Below are positions 1-7,583 of a stretch of DNA of 64,000 nucleotides, in pieces. The stretch is from Paludibacter sp. (GTDB lineage: Bacteria; Bacteroidota; Bacteroidia; Bacteroidales; Paludibacteraceae): NCBI GenBank assembly GCA_028710415.1, contig JAQTUE010000012.1, forward strand, positions 62,001 through 126,000. The letters are read 5' to 3'. Within the stretch, counting starts at the first letter, position 1; every line of letters begins with the position of its first letter. The notes below the pieces were generated by a model. It did no database searches. It was given only the letters and a program-made list of their open reading frames with translations, and had not been told where the DNA came from. The position numbers and the translations under genes were made by a program.

Positions 1-89
1 ATCGTTTTCCCCTTACCAGAGAGGGGAACGATTGCTGTGATATGATAGGTATCACTCCCGTCCATAACTGGCATCTTTCCCCCTTTCAT
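1..89 (-). CDS. Partial CDS at left edge, start only
   Basis: An ATG at 87-89 (minus) overlaps the TGA stop of the upstream gene as ATGA, the usual coupling in this operon, and the frame stays open for 29 codons to the edge. The visible N-terminus reads MKGGKMPVMDGSDTYHITAI and soon contains GKGKT, which recalls a P-loop but is too short to judge. Function unknown. The gene continues outside the window. Confidence 0.5.
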   Translation of the reverse strand, partial: MKGGKMPVMDGSDTYHITAIVPLSGKGKT

Positions 90-301
90 TGGAGACCAAA
101 GCGTTTGATGGTTGCTTTGGAATAACGTTTGCCGACGGCTTTGCGCCAAACTCGTAAGAAATGGCGTGCTTTTGGGCTTTGCATTTCGTCTTTACCGATC
201 TGCACCGAAAAAGCGTTTGACTCTTCGAGGAAATTCCCGCTGAATTCAAAAGCATTAACCGCATCTTGAGGCTCTTTTTTCAACAAACCTCCCAATGACA
301 T
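86..301 (-). CDS. Hypothetical 71-residue basic protein
   Basis: A 71-residue ORF, basic in its C-terminal half (KARHFLRVWRKAVGKRYSKA). I chose the internal ATG at 301 because the longer reading frame adds a cysteine/histidine-rich extension of unlikely composition. Its stop overlaps the next start as ATGA, which supports translation. No clear Shine-Dalgarno precedes the ATG. No family recognised; a nucleic-acid-binding role is possible from charge alone. Confidence 0.5.
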   Translation of the reverse strand: MSLGGLLKKEPQDAVNAFEFSGNFLEESNAFSVQIGKDEMQSPKARHFLRVWRKAVGKRYSKATIKRFGLQ

Positions 302-402
302 GAGCGTTTTGGTTCTCAGACAGTGGATAAGGTACGAATACGGCGTAGTCAGATGCGGGTGGGCTCTCGCCACCGCTGGGATTGAACTCACGATACAACT
401 TC

Positions 403-1020
403 TTACTTGCATGATGCACCGCCGATCACCACGATCTCATCGCTATCGTATGGTTCAATTTCTTTGTCGCATTTTGGACAGCGATCATTGCACATACAAT
501 CCCATTCGTCCGACCACTCTTGACCGCATGGGCAACGATAGTGATTTCGGTATCGGATTGTTTCTGACGGCTCAGGCGTTTGTGCATTCATCAAAACGTC
601 AAATTCTTCCTCAGTGAAGACGATCGTATCAATGATTCCGCTCTCATGTTCATAGGTAGCTTCTTTCCACGCTTCCAATGCCTGAGCGTATGTCGGGGAT
701 TCAATCCCACCAAGCAGCTCTTTAACAACCGAATAGCTTTGCACCATGTCGATGTAGCCGTGCTCCGCTTTATCTTTATCGATATAGAGATCGGCGCGAG
801 TCCCCTCGTTCGTATCGGATACCACCGCATACACGGCAATTTTGTCTTTAATGACGGGAATATTGGCGAACGTATCACAATTGATCGATTCGCAAAGTTC
901 GTTAATCTGTTCTTTGCCAAGCTCACCTGCTTCCTCGTATTCTTTCGGATACCCGTAGCGTTGCAAAAGGCGAAGCCCTGCAAGGATCGCCCCAACTTCA
1001 ATGTTGTTAATGATTTTCAT
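403..1020 (-). CDS. Hypothetical protein with C-terminal zinc ribbon
   Basis: A 205-residue protein. The N-terminus (EVGAILAGLRLLQRYG) resembles a short helix common at the start of phage/plasmid hypothetical proteins. The C-terminus carries a cysteine-rich zinc-binding segment with CPCG, then WDCMCNDRCPKC, followed by EIEPYDSDE, an arrangement I associate with small conserved proteins of phages and plasmids. The start at 1020 lies inside the end of the preceding gene (14 nt overlap), so the two are probably co-translated. Specific function unknown. Confidence 0.8.
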   Translation of the reverse strand: MKIINNIEVGAILAGLRLLQRYGYPKEYEEAGELGKEQINELCESINCDTFANIPVIKDKIAVYAVVSDTNEGTRADLYIDKDKAEHGYIDMVQSYSVVKELLGGIESPTYAQALEAWKEATYEHESGIIDTIVFTEEEFDVLMNAQTPEPSETIRYRNHYRCPCGQEWSDEWDCMCNDRCPKCDKEIEPYDSDEIVVIGGASCK

Positions 1021-1357
1021 GGCGGTTAATCCCCTCATCTGCTTTGAAATCAAGATAGGCAACCAACGTCGAGGATGAGCAATGCTTGTTTTTCCCGAAA
1101 ATGCAAACTGCTGCCAGATCAGTCACTTCGACACAGTAATCGTATGGAGCTTCGATCTCATTCCCATCTTCATCATATTCGGCAAGAACAGGAGAATAGA
1201 CCGAACGGATGCTTCGTGCTTCCGCAAGGTTAAGAACGCCATATAAACGTTTCGCGACGTTTGCAACGTCGTTGAGATTCACCGCTACTGATGCGGGGCA
1301 ATTAATGTCGTAGTCCGCATCGCCTTGCGTTACGGTTTTTAAAATAGTTTTTTCCAT
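1007..1357 (-). CDS. Hypothetical protein, first gene of leftward operon
   Basis: A 116-residue soluble, acidic protein with no recognised motif. The ATG at 1357 is preceded by a good ribosome-binding site (AGGAGA, about 7 nt upstream). It is the first gene of the leftward operon driven by the consensus promoter at 1523-1551. Its 3' end overlaps the start of the zinc-ribbon gene. Confidence 0.75.
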   Translation of the reverse strand: MEKTILKTVTQGDADYDINCPASVAVNLNDVANVAKRLYGVLNLAEARSIRSVYSPVLAEYDEDGNEIEAPYDYCVEVTDLAAVCIFGKNKHCSSSTLVAYLDFKADEGINRHENH

Positions 1358-1512
1358 CTGAATATCTCCTATAGGAAGTTTGTAATTTAGCTTGATTCAA
1401 TGCCGCAGATAAGAATCTCTGCAGCCACTTTGGTTGTATAAAGTCTTTGGCTTTTTTCTTTATATGTGTAGGACAATGGCTATTCAAAAAAACGCAAGGG
1501 GGCTTCCCTTTA

Positions 1513-1532
1513 ATGTTACGTTATTGTAACAT
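1513..1532. promoter_or_regulatory. Inverted repeat over -10, possible operator
   Basis: ATGTTAC and GTAACAT form a perfect 7-bp inverted repeat around a 6-bp spacer. It overlaps the -10 of the leftward promoter, where a repressor could block RNA polymerase. The binding protein is unknown; the CI-like regulator at 20491 is one candidate by inference only. Confidence 0.5.
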
Positions 1533-1551
1533 ATTATTATATTAATGTCAA
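1523..1551 (-). promoter_or_regulatory. Sigma70 promoter of leftward operon
   Basis: On the minus strand TTGACA (1546-1551) and TACAAT (1523-1528) are separated by exactly 17 bp. The -10 lies within an inverted repeat (1513-1532), and the promoter is back to back with the rightward promoter at 1577-1605. Confidence 0.75.
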
Positions 1552-1576
1552 GTATTTTATTATTCGTAATATGTGG

Positions 1577-1605
1577 TTGACATTCTTTTTTTTATTCGTT
1601 ATACT
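1577..1605 (+). promoter_or_regulatory. Sigma70 promoter of rightward operon
   Basis: TTGACA (1577-1582) and TATACT (1600-1605) with a 17-bp spacer. The bases directly upstream (TATTCGTAATATGTGG, 1561-1576) recur almost unchanged upstream of the promoter at 10227-10255, which suggests a shared activator or UP-type element. Confidence 0.8.
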
Positions 1606-1639
1606 GCTCTTATCAATCGAATAGCTACAGGAGTTTTAG

Positions 1640-1876
1640 ATGTTGATCGATCGTGTAAACCTTACATTGAGTATGAATAGCGATGCTGAAAAAGTTCGTT
1701 TGGTCGAGGATTTCATTAAAACAGATATTGGGGTTAAAGCTCAAGAGTGTGGTCATATTGTCATTTGCAATAACGACAATAACTATTGGGTAGAAATCAA
1801 TAAAGTCGTATCAGAGCCTATGGCTTCCGATAACCAATCCATCGCATTAAAACGTCTATTGCTGACACTGATCTGA
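1640..1876 (+). CDS. Hypothetical 78-residue protein
   Basis: First gene of the rightward operon, 35 nt after the -10 at 1600-1605, with a strong ribosome-binding site (CAGGAG) before the ATG. The small acidic protein has a central CGHIVICNNDNNYWVEI segment. No family recognised. Confidence 0.75.
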   Translation: MLIDRVNLTLSMNSDAEKVRLVEDFIKTDIGVKAQECGHIVICNNDNNYWVEINKVVSEPMASDNQSIALKRLLLTLI

Positions 1877-1902
1877 TAAACGTGATAAAAGGAGATGACA
1901 CC

Positions 1903-2118
1903 ATGGCTAATGCACAAAATAAACTCAAAGACCAGCTTGAGAGAATCAAGCTCATTACAGGCATAAAAATGGAATCGACCGATTACACGGTTTCGGTAGA
2001 GTGCGACGAGTGCAATGAAGCTGCCGATTACAGTTTCGATAATGCGGGTGATTTTGCAGAGGGGGTTATGTTTGTCCTTGACCTCATCCAAAACGGTTAC
2101 ATGAAAGTGAGATCATAA
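1903..2118 (+). CDS. Hypothetical protein with CDEC motif
   Basis: A 71-residue protein with one Cys-x-x-Cys (VECDECNEAADYS) that could bind a metal. The ATG at 1903 is preferred over the upstream GTG because AAAGGAG lies 8-9 nt before it. It is 2 nt from the next gene, so part of the same operon. Function unknown. Confidence 0.75.
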   Translation: MANAQNKLKDQLERIKLITGIKMESTDYTVSVECDECNEAADYSFDNAGDFAEGVMFVLDLIQNGYMKVRS

Positions 2119-2120
2119 CG

Positions 2121-2348
2121 ATGCAATACTATCTTTCCAACAACGACGGACGATTGACCATAGCAATCAGCAAGTTTACGGCAATCCGCTACCTCTTAAT
2201 GCGATCGTTTCCATGTAGTATGGAGTTTGGTGAAGTGCGTTATGTTGAGGACGAGAACGGGAAGCTGCATTACAAAAAAGCTTGGTTTGAAAAGCGCCCT
2301 ACTAAAGTACCTCCGTATAAATTGGATGATGAAGAGGAGGCATCATGA
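2121..2348 (+). CDS. Hypothetical 75-residue protein
   Basis: Starts 2 nt after the preceding stop and ends in an ATGA overlap with the next gene, so it is translationally coupled on both sides. The C-terminus is charged (PPYKLDDEEEAS). No recognised family. Confidence 0.75.
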   Translation: MQYYLSNNDGRLTIAISKFTAIRYLLMRSFPCSMEFGEVRYVEDENGKLHYKKAWFEKRPTKVPPYKLDDEEEAS

Positions 2349-2710
2349 GACAATCTATCGGACAAATTCACTTGGCGAATAAGGCATTTTTCGATGCCAA
2401 AGCCACTGAGTTCATAGAAAAACATCTTGCTTCCATCGGGAGCGTTTGTTATCCGCCTGATGGGATGAAAACCCATTATTCCAGACGGCTTATCAAAAAG
2501 ATTGGTGATGATAGTTTCATGTTCTTTACCGGGTATGTTTCAAATATCGTTGAAATCGATGAGGTTTTGTCCTATGAAGGGGAAGCGTACGCTGAAGACA
2601 CAAATTCTTATGTCGATCGTGAGGAAGCGATCAACCGAATAGGGTTTGGATTATGCTTTTCGAATCGCTATTTAGATCAACTCAAAAAGGAGGAATGCAC
2701 CAATGAATAA
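2345..2710 (+). CDS. Hypothetical 121-residue protein
   Basis: Coupled to the preceding gene by an ATGA overlap and preceded by GAGGAGGC inside that gene. A mixed alpha/beta soluble protein by composition; no signal peptide, membrane segment or known motif seen. Overlaps the next gene by 8 nt. Confidence 0.75.
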   Translation: MRQSIGQIHLANKAFFDAKATEFIEKHLASIGSVCYPPDGMKTHYSRRLIKKIGDDSFMFFTGYVSNIVEIDEVLSYEGEAYAEDTNSYVDREEAINRIGFGLCFSNRYLDQLKKEECTNE

Positions 2711-2930
2711 AAGCGGATACGTCATGGTGCAGGTCACAGCTTGTCTCCCGGTAGAAAACGGGGCAAACGGCAAACCTCGCGTTCACGTATTCATGCAATG
2801 CGGTCACAGCTCTACACCAACCGTTCAGAGCTGGAACAAAACACGGTATATCGTAAATATGCCGGCAACCTACTACATTGAAGAAAAAATCAAAGCGCGT
2901 TGTTATAAATGCGCACAAAATAAGGAGTAA
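2703..2930 (+). CDS. Small protein with CGH and CYKC motifs
   Basis: A 75-residue protein with a candidate metal-binding set: CGH near residue 34 and a C-terminal RCYKC. AAAGGAGG precedes the ATG. Possibly a small zinc-binding protein; no family recognised. Part of the 1640-3709 operon. Confidence 0.7.
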   Translation: MNKSGYVMVQVTACLPVENGANGKPRVHVFMQCGHSSTPTVQSWNKTRYIVNMPATYYIEEKIKARCYKCAQNKE

Positions 2931-2933
2931 CCC

Positions 2934-3377
2934 ATGAAAAAAGATGTTGTTTTTAAAGCACAGATTAATTTGATTCGAGCCCTTCCTATTCCAAGTAATA
3001 AAGGGGAATCATTGGCAATAATGGCGGAGAGTCTCATTGACATCCGTGAACATATCAGTTCTTTGCGTATCCGCAGCGAGCAAGGTCAGCAAAGAGTGCT
3101 TGAAGTAGAACTCGCACGGCGCTTGCATAAAGAGATTTTTGGGGATTCGGTTCCGTTTGAAGGGGTTCCAAGTGCTCATGGTCTTTGCACCGTCATCGCC
3201 GAACGTTTCAATGATGTCGGAGCATTCGCTTTTGAAAATCTTCACAGCGATCATGTAGAGTTTCCGGAGAAATTCAGTTATGCAGACCGTGATTTTTGGG
3301 AGGTAAAAAAAGTTGTCGAAGCGGTGCTCGATGAGGTACAATATGGAGAACTTATTGGGCTGCATGCACAACAATAG
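2934..3377 (+). CDS. Hypothetical 147-residue protein
   Basis: Begins 3 nt after the previous stop, with AAGGAG at the end of that gene as its ribosome-binding site. Mostly helical by composition (a long stretch around residues 20-70), acidic C-terminus. No recognised domain. Confidence 0.75.
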   Translation: MKKDVVFKAQINLIRALPIPSNKGESLAIMAESLIDIREHISSLRIRSEQGQQRVLEVELARRLHKEIFGDSVPFEGVPSAHGLCTVIAERFNDVGAFAFENLHSDHVEFPEKFSYADRDFWEVKKVVEAVLDEVQYGELIGLHAQQ

Positions 3378-3391
3378 GCATAAAGGAAAAA

Positions 3392-3709
3392 ATGACCATG
3401 AATACATCCGCTTTCGAATTCCTCGATACGTGTCTCGTTGAAAAAGTATCGGACAAGGTAAACCTCGATTATTATCTGTCTTTGATTACAGCGACAGGAA
3501 ATCATTACCATTATGCTACGAATTTTTCTGCAGATAAAGAACTGGCTGCTTGGTTGTTTTATGCGCTCACCAGCGAACTGGATTCTTTTTTATCAATTTC
3601 AAAATATTCGAGCATTGAAGAGCTTGAGAAAAATAAAGCTGAAGCGGCTTCTATAATGGCGTCCGGTGAGACATACACGAGATCGAGTGGAATGCGAATC
3701 CCTGCTTGA
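3392..3709 (+). CDS. Hypothetical protein, 3' end overlaps antisense gene
   Basis: A 105-residue ORF after an AAAGGA ribosome-binding site (ATG at 3392 or 3398). Its last 50 codons lie on the opposite strand of the nucleotidyltransferase gene at 3559-3888. The C-terminal residues (TYTRSSGMRIPA) are the antisense of conserved nucleotidyltransferase sequence. This gene may therefore have been truncated and extended by a convergent neighbour. Function unknown. Confidence 0.6.
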   Translation: MTMNTSAFEFLDTCLVEKVSDKVNLDYYLSLITATGNHYHYATNFSADKELAAWLFYALTSELDSFLSISKYSSIEELEKNKAEAASIMASGETYTRSSGMRIPA

Positions 3710-3888
3710 TACAGCTCGCGACGTACAAGAACATCTTCATCGTTGCAATGATCGGTCACAACCATAATATCCAGATCGCTTTCATCATTTACCTCTCCTC
3801 GTGCCGCGCTGCCGAATAGATAGATTTGCTCAGGGTGTACGATGCGGACTATAGTCTCACAGATCACGTCAATAATGCCGGTATTCAT
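3559..3888 (-). CDS. Minimal nucleotidyltransferase (MNT-like)
   Basis: A 109-residue protein with the nucleotidyltransferase signature GSAARGEVNDESDLDIMVV (GS...G...SDxD) and a third candidate catalytic Asp in IPLDLVYV. Stand-alone proteins of this size are the MNT half of HEPN-MNT toxin-antitoxin modules, where they AMPylate the HEPN toxin; no HEPN partner is visible here. The start at 3888 is preferred because a GGAG lies upstream, giving MNTGIIDV. The last 17 or so residues (SSSSMLEYFEIDKKESSSLVSA) may be read-through into the neighbour's antisense. Possibly an orphan or relic. Confidence 0.75.
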   Translation of the reverse strand: MNTGIIDVICETIVRIVHPEQIYLFGSAARGEVNDESDLDIMVVTDHCNDEDVLVRRELYQAGIRIPLDLVYVSPDAIIEAASALFFSSSSMLEYFEIDKKESSSLVSA

Positions 3889-4067
3889 CAATTCTCCTTT
3901 ACAGGGTGACCACAAAAAGTATAACACACAATTTTCATATAAGATTTATACTAAAAAAATCAGTAAACCAGTAAAATTATTAACTTTTTCACATACTAAA
4001 TATGTAAATTACATAGTTTTCCATGTGGATCACACTTCAAAATAGTATATTACTTCAAGGTACCCGG

Positions 4068-5165
4068 ATGATTTTGAAAAGTTTCGACACTGACAAAATT
4101 AAAGCAGCTCGCTCTGATAAAGAACGCAAAGGCTTTGAGAATGAAAAACAATCAGCATACCTGATCAATTTTGAGCTTAGGGATTCAAAGGACCACGCAG
4201 TTTTTCATGACATCCGGCTCGAATACAAAGGTCGCACAGCACAGATAGATCACCTCATCATGAGCAAGAACTTTATATTCGTCATTGAAAGCAAATTCTT
4301 CGGGGGAAATCTTGAAATCAACAAAGAGAGCTGGACTGTCGACTATGGAAGCAAAAAGTTTTCTATCCCCTCCCCTGTCAAACAAAACGAACGTCATATC
4401 AAGGTACTTCAAGACCTGATCGACAATGAGGCTATTTTCCCAAAGGACAAGATAGTACCCTCAATAATGAACATCGTTCTAATATCCAATAAAACGATCA
4501 TCAAAGGGGAGCGTCCAAAAGAGCTTGTCTATGCTGATGCACTTGAAGACAAGATCACCTCATCGATCTTGCGTTGGATTGCGAAGAATCCTTTACGCCT
4601 GTTTTCGCTCAAGCAAAATTTTTCATCAGAAGAACTCCCGAGTATAGGTAAAAAGCTTTTGATGTTTGATAAGCCGGTTATGAAGAATACGCCGATCGTT
4701 CCGGATCCGGAAATCATCGAAACGTCTATACCGGATCCAATAGAGGAACCGGCAGTAATAGAGCCAGAACCCCTACAGGCTGATGAGGTATTATTGATCT
4801 CTTTAAAGACGCTACGCAAAGAGCTCGCTAAAGAATTTAATGTCACCATGATCCATCATGTCTTTGAAGATAGGACACTGCAGGAATTGGCTACAATGAA
4901 GCCGAAAGACAAAGCAGAGATGCTTAAAATATTTGGCGTCGGCGAGGTAAAGTTCTCTCGGTTCGGTCAACGTTTCCTTGATGCGATCAATTCACCCAAA
5001 GAGCCGGTAACCGCTAAAGCGGATGTATCGCCCACATGTGACAAATGCGGGAGCAATATGGTGTTGCGTAAAGGCAAAGACGGCCGAGGCGACTTCTATG
5101 GATGCAGCAGCTATCCAAAATGCAAACATATCATTAAAATCAACACAACAGGAATCGCTTCATGA
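4068..5165 (+). CDS. NERD nuclease-related protein with HRDC and zinc finger
   Basis: A 365-residue three-domain protein. Residues about 20-130 form a NERD domain with the nuclease-like set D61, E74, K76 (QIDHLIMS and VIESK). An acidic proline-rich linker (about 215-245) follows, then an HRDC-like helical domain (about 250-325), then a topoisomerase-type zinc finger (CDKCG...YGCSSYPKC, about 333-360). HRDC and this zinc finger bind nucleic acid, so a DNA-processing or defence nuclease is likely; the substrate is unknown. I chose the ATG at 4068 for its AAGG ribosome-binding site. The next gene overlaps by 4 nt. Confidence 0.85.
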   Translation: MILKSFDTDKIKAARSDKERKGFENEKQSAYLINFELRDSKDHAVFHDIRLEYKGRTAQIDHLIMSKNFIFVIESKFFGGNLEINKESWTVDYGSKKFSIPSPVKQNERHIKVLQDLIDNEAIFPKDKIVPSIMNIVLISNKTIIKGERPKELVYADALEDKITSSILRWIAKNPLRLFSLKQNFSSEELPSIGKKLLMFDKPVMKNTPIVPDPEIIETSIPDPIEEPAVIEPEPLQADEVLLISLKTLRKELAKEFNVTMIHHVFEDRTLQELATMKPKDKAEMLKIFGVGEVKFSRFGQRFLDAINSPKEPVTAKADVSPTCDKCGSNMVLRKGKDGRGDFYGCSSYPKCKHIIKINTTGIAS

Positions 5166-5509
5166 AAATAATTACATCTTTCTGGTGCAAAAAACCAACA
5201 CACATTACCCGGATAATCATCGGCGATACTTACGAGTATCAACCGTCAAACCCTGCGGCAACAAGAAATCGAGGACGACAATGTATTCTGCTCTCTTACG
5301 ATGACGGCACGAAATATGAAAATTCAGATAACAACGCAACTGTAAAATGGCTCGATACAAAGCGTCAGGGCTACGTAAATATCACTAACCTCATCCACAT
5401 CGATGATATGAAGAAAACACCGGAGGATCGTGCCGGTGATGCGCAGAAACGATCAAATGCCGCACGAGCGCAAATGATAGAGATGCTCACCAAAGAAGGT
5501 GAGTTGTAG
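5162..5509 (+). CDS. Hypothetical protein coupled to NERD gene
   Basis: A 115-residue protein joined to the NERD gene by an ATGA overlap, so probably a functional partner. The N-terminus is beta-like and the C-terminal 35 residues are a charged helix (DRAGDAQKRSNAARAQMIEML). No signal peptide and no recognised family. Confidence 0.7.
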   Translation: MKIITSFWCKKPTHITRIIIGDTYEYQPSNPAATRNRGRQCILLSYDDGTKYENSDNNATVKWLDTKRQGYVNITNLIHIDDMKKTPEDRAGDAQKRSNAARAQMIEMLTKEGEL

Positions 5510-5552
5510 TCTTTGCATTAATCACCCAAAAGAAATTTTCCATAGAAATATA

Positions 5553-6434
5553 TTACTTTTTACAAATTAATTGGGCTTTTTTAATAATGCGGGAATATCT
5601 TCCGCTGGCCTTTTTATATGTATGACATTTTTGCTCGTAATCAATGCATAGTTCATGACAATCTATATTGGGGTTTGCCTGATATACCCAATAAAAATAA
5701 GGACGAATCTCGTTACCATTTTTATTGATTAAACTCCCATATCTAATCCCCACCACCCTGTCAATGAACGCAGTACCTCCTAAATATTTTTCAACTACTA
5801 CGACATCAACGAATCCCGAAGGATATTTTTTTTTAAATTCGAAATCATCTCTAATATTTAAAGGTTCGAACCCTGTAAAAAAACCTATAACATCATTCTC
5901 TTTCATTTTTTTATACTCTATATATGCCAAATCGATTTGAGTTCTCACAGCCTTAAAGCATTCAATGTTATATGGAATTTCCTTGTATTCAGCACCATGT
6001 GATAATGGGACTAATTTACCTCGCGCTGTGATCCCGTAAGTTCTGCTCCCATGAGCGATAATACGATCATAGAGAAAAATTAAGTTCGGTTCATCGAATG
6101 ATTCAATTACGAAAGATATTGGTTCACATGAAAATTGTATTGGCTCATCATTGATTTTAAGGTCAGTTATAACATCAACCCACATCTCATGGTGGTATCT
6201 AAAACTTTTAATTTGCATAAGGTTGACTTTGACAAATTTTACAGATTGATTAAAATCCTCAAGAGTAATAGATCCATTTGGTTCATATATATAAGCAAAT
6301 TCTTTCCCAGTGGTACCTACACATCTATCAAAGTGAAATGCGAACTCAGGAAATGCTTTACAAAGAAATTCACTATCTTTTTGGGAAAGACATTTGAAGC
6401 CAAAGTTATATTCACAATCTTGATTACCCCTCAT
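5553..6434 (-). CDS. Hypothetical 293-residue protein
   Basis: A soluble protein with an AAAGGA ribosome-binding site before the ATG. Rich in aromatic residues, with several cysteines spread along the chain and at the C-terminus (CHELCIDYEQKC). It is noticeably more AT-rich in codon choice than the neighbouring operon, which may indicate separate acquisition. No family recognised. Confidence 0.7.
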   Translation of the reverse strand: MRGNQDCEYNFGFKCLSQKDSEFLCKAFPEFAFHFDRCVGTTGKEFAYIYEPNGSITLEDFNQSVKFVKVNLMQIKSFRYHHEMWVDVITDLKINDEPIQFSCEPISFVIESFDEPNLIFLYDRIIAHGSRTYGITARGKLVPLSHGAEYKEIPYNIECFKAVRTQIDLAYIEYKKMKENDVIGFFTGFEPLNIRDDFEFKKKYPSGFVDVVVVEKYLGGTAFIDRVVGIRYGSLINKNGNEIRPYFYWVYQANPNIDCHELCIDYEQKCHTYKKASGRYSRIIKKAQLICKK

Positions 6435-6455
6435 ATCTTCGTCCTTTATTAAATA

Positions 6456-6827
6456 TCATCCTACTGCAGGTTGTGCCCCGTATGCCCCGTACTGAATATA
6501 GATATCCTCACATTGAATCATGATGTCAGCCTTTGTCATATTCAGTAACGGATTGAGTATTTCATCAATAAGTGCTTGGTCTCGCTCTTTTTGGTATTGC
6601 CCGGATGTGATCCATTCATCTCCATGAAACATAATTCCTGCAGACATCATGATCCCATCACCGATCCATTGATAAACGGAGCACCCAAAAATTGATGTCA
6701 TTAACTTTATATCAGAAAACTTTACATCACTCGATACGCTATTGTAAAGAGGATGTTCCAATAGTTTGCTTATATTGATTATCGCGTTATTACGCACGAC
6801 ATCTTTGTGTTCATCAGTTAAATTCAT
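6456..6827 (-). CDS. Hypothetical 123-residue protein
   Basis: Located 9 nt downstream of the 6837-7205 gene and 21 nt upstream of the 293-residue gene, in the same leftward run. AAGGAT precedes the ATG. A soluble protein with a short Gly/Ala-rich C-terminus (YGAYGAQPAVG). No recognised motif. Confidence 0.65.
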   Translation of the reverse strand: MNLTDEHKDVVRNNAIINISKLLEHPLYNSVSSDVKFSDIKLMTSIFGCSVYQWIGDGIMMSAGIMFHGDEWITSGQYQKERDQALIDEILNPLLNMTKADIMIQCEDIYIQYGAYGAQPAVG

Positions 6828-6836
6828 ATAATATCC

Positions 6837-7205
6837 TTAATCAAAATGGTTTACAATAATGCCCCGTTTCATTTTTGGGCTGCTATTGGGAAACTTTTTT
6901 AGAACAAAACAGTTGATATTGTCTTCAATAACATCAACTTCTTTGTTAAAGGCAGATTCATCTCGATTTGGGTTAAGGATGTCACTTTGGGATCTTTGCA
7001 GATAGCGTTCCGGCAGTAGTTCTCTTCCGCAAACAATTGATACTGTTTTGTCTTCGTCGTTGTGGTCGGTCACAATGGCATACCCTTTTTCCTCCATCTC
7101 TTTTTCCAATTCAAGATAGTCAGAATCTTTTAAAAACATTTCTACCTCATCATTACCCATCTTAAAAGACACAACTACCCCATCTATTATGTAAATCCAA
7201 GCCAT
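6837..7205 (-). CDS. Hypothetical 122-residue protein
   Basis: The longest open frame begins at 7397, but its N-terminus is cysteine/arginine-rich and antisense-like. The ATG at 7205 follows AAAGGTG and gives a plausible acidic protein (MAWIYIIDGVVVSFKMGNDE). No family recognised. Member of the leftward operon that begins at 10200. Confidence 0.7.
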   Translation of the reverse strand: MAWIYIIDGVVVSFKMGNDEVEMFLKDSDYLELEKEMEEKGYAIVTDHNDEDKTVSIVCGRELLPERYLQRSQSDILNPNRDESAFNKEVDVIEDNINCFVLKKFPNSSPKMKRGIIVNHFD

Positions 7206-7222
7206 TTTTTCACCTTTTAAAT

Positions 7223-7501
7223 TTATTTTTTTGCTAATGCAGGTTTGATCTTGGCATACCATGCAATCTGTCCAAGCCAAAACGTATTGACACATACAAT
7301 TGCGAGTCCGCCGGCGAAGCTGTACCATTGTCCCAAATGTGGATAGAAGTATAAATTCCAAAGACCCCAACAACTGAATAGGACCGTTGGTGCCCAATGC
7401 ACCCCGTTGAGCTCTTTGTCTTTATAGAGCTGTCGAACGTTAAGCAGAAGAAAAAATGCACCCATTAGCTCGAAGCTTCCATTGATCATGTCCGGAGTCA
7501 T
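7223..7501 (-). CDS. Small membrane protein, phage-associated type
   Basis: A 92-residue protein with about three membrane segments and the layout FELMGAFFLLLNVRQLYKDK ... HWAPTVLFSCWGLWNLYFYP. I associate this pattern with a small conserved membrane protein encoded by phages and prophages (about 80-90 residues). That link is from memory of the family pattern, not a search. The start overlaps the stop of the upstream 26-residue ORF (ATGA). Confidence 0.75.
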   Translation of the reverse strand: MTPDMINGSFELMGAFFLLLNVRQLYKDKELNGVHWAPTVLFSCWGLWNLYFYPHLGQWYSFAGGLAIVCVNTFWLGQIAWYAKIKPALAKK

Positions 7502-7578
7502 TGTGCTTCACCATTTTGTGTTATTTCTTCATTGATTACACCCATCTTTAAGAGTTTTTCGATTTTTTCAGGTGTCAT
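7498..7578 (-). CDS. Very small ORF, 26 residues
   Basis: ATG at 7578, 9 nt after AAAGGA, reading MTPEKIEKLLKMGVINEEIT and then six more residues. Its TGA overlaps the start of the membrane protein as ATGA. It fills the only gap between two coupled genes and keeps the operon's coupling pattern, so it is probably translated. Function unknown. Confidence 0.6.
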   Translation of the reverse strand: MTPEKIEKLLKMGVINEEITQNGEAQ

Positions 7579-7583
7579 TTTTT

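Noticed and set aside
336-402. Sequence resembling a tRNA T-arm on the minus strand near a GC hairpin (GGTGG/CCACC)
   Set aside because: The putative T-arm strands do not pair and no acceptor, D or anticodon arms can be drawn. The hairpin has no T-run, so I did not call a terminator either.
300-1029. Plus-strand ORFs of 105 and 149 residues
   Set aside because: Antisense to the coupled minus-strand genes at 403 and 1007; no ribosome-binding sites.
1302-1487. 61-residue minus ORF upstream of the 1007 gene
   Set aside because: Different frame from a well-supported gene, overlaps its ribosome-binding site, and has no start signal of its own.
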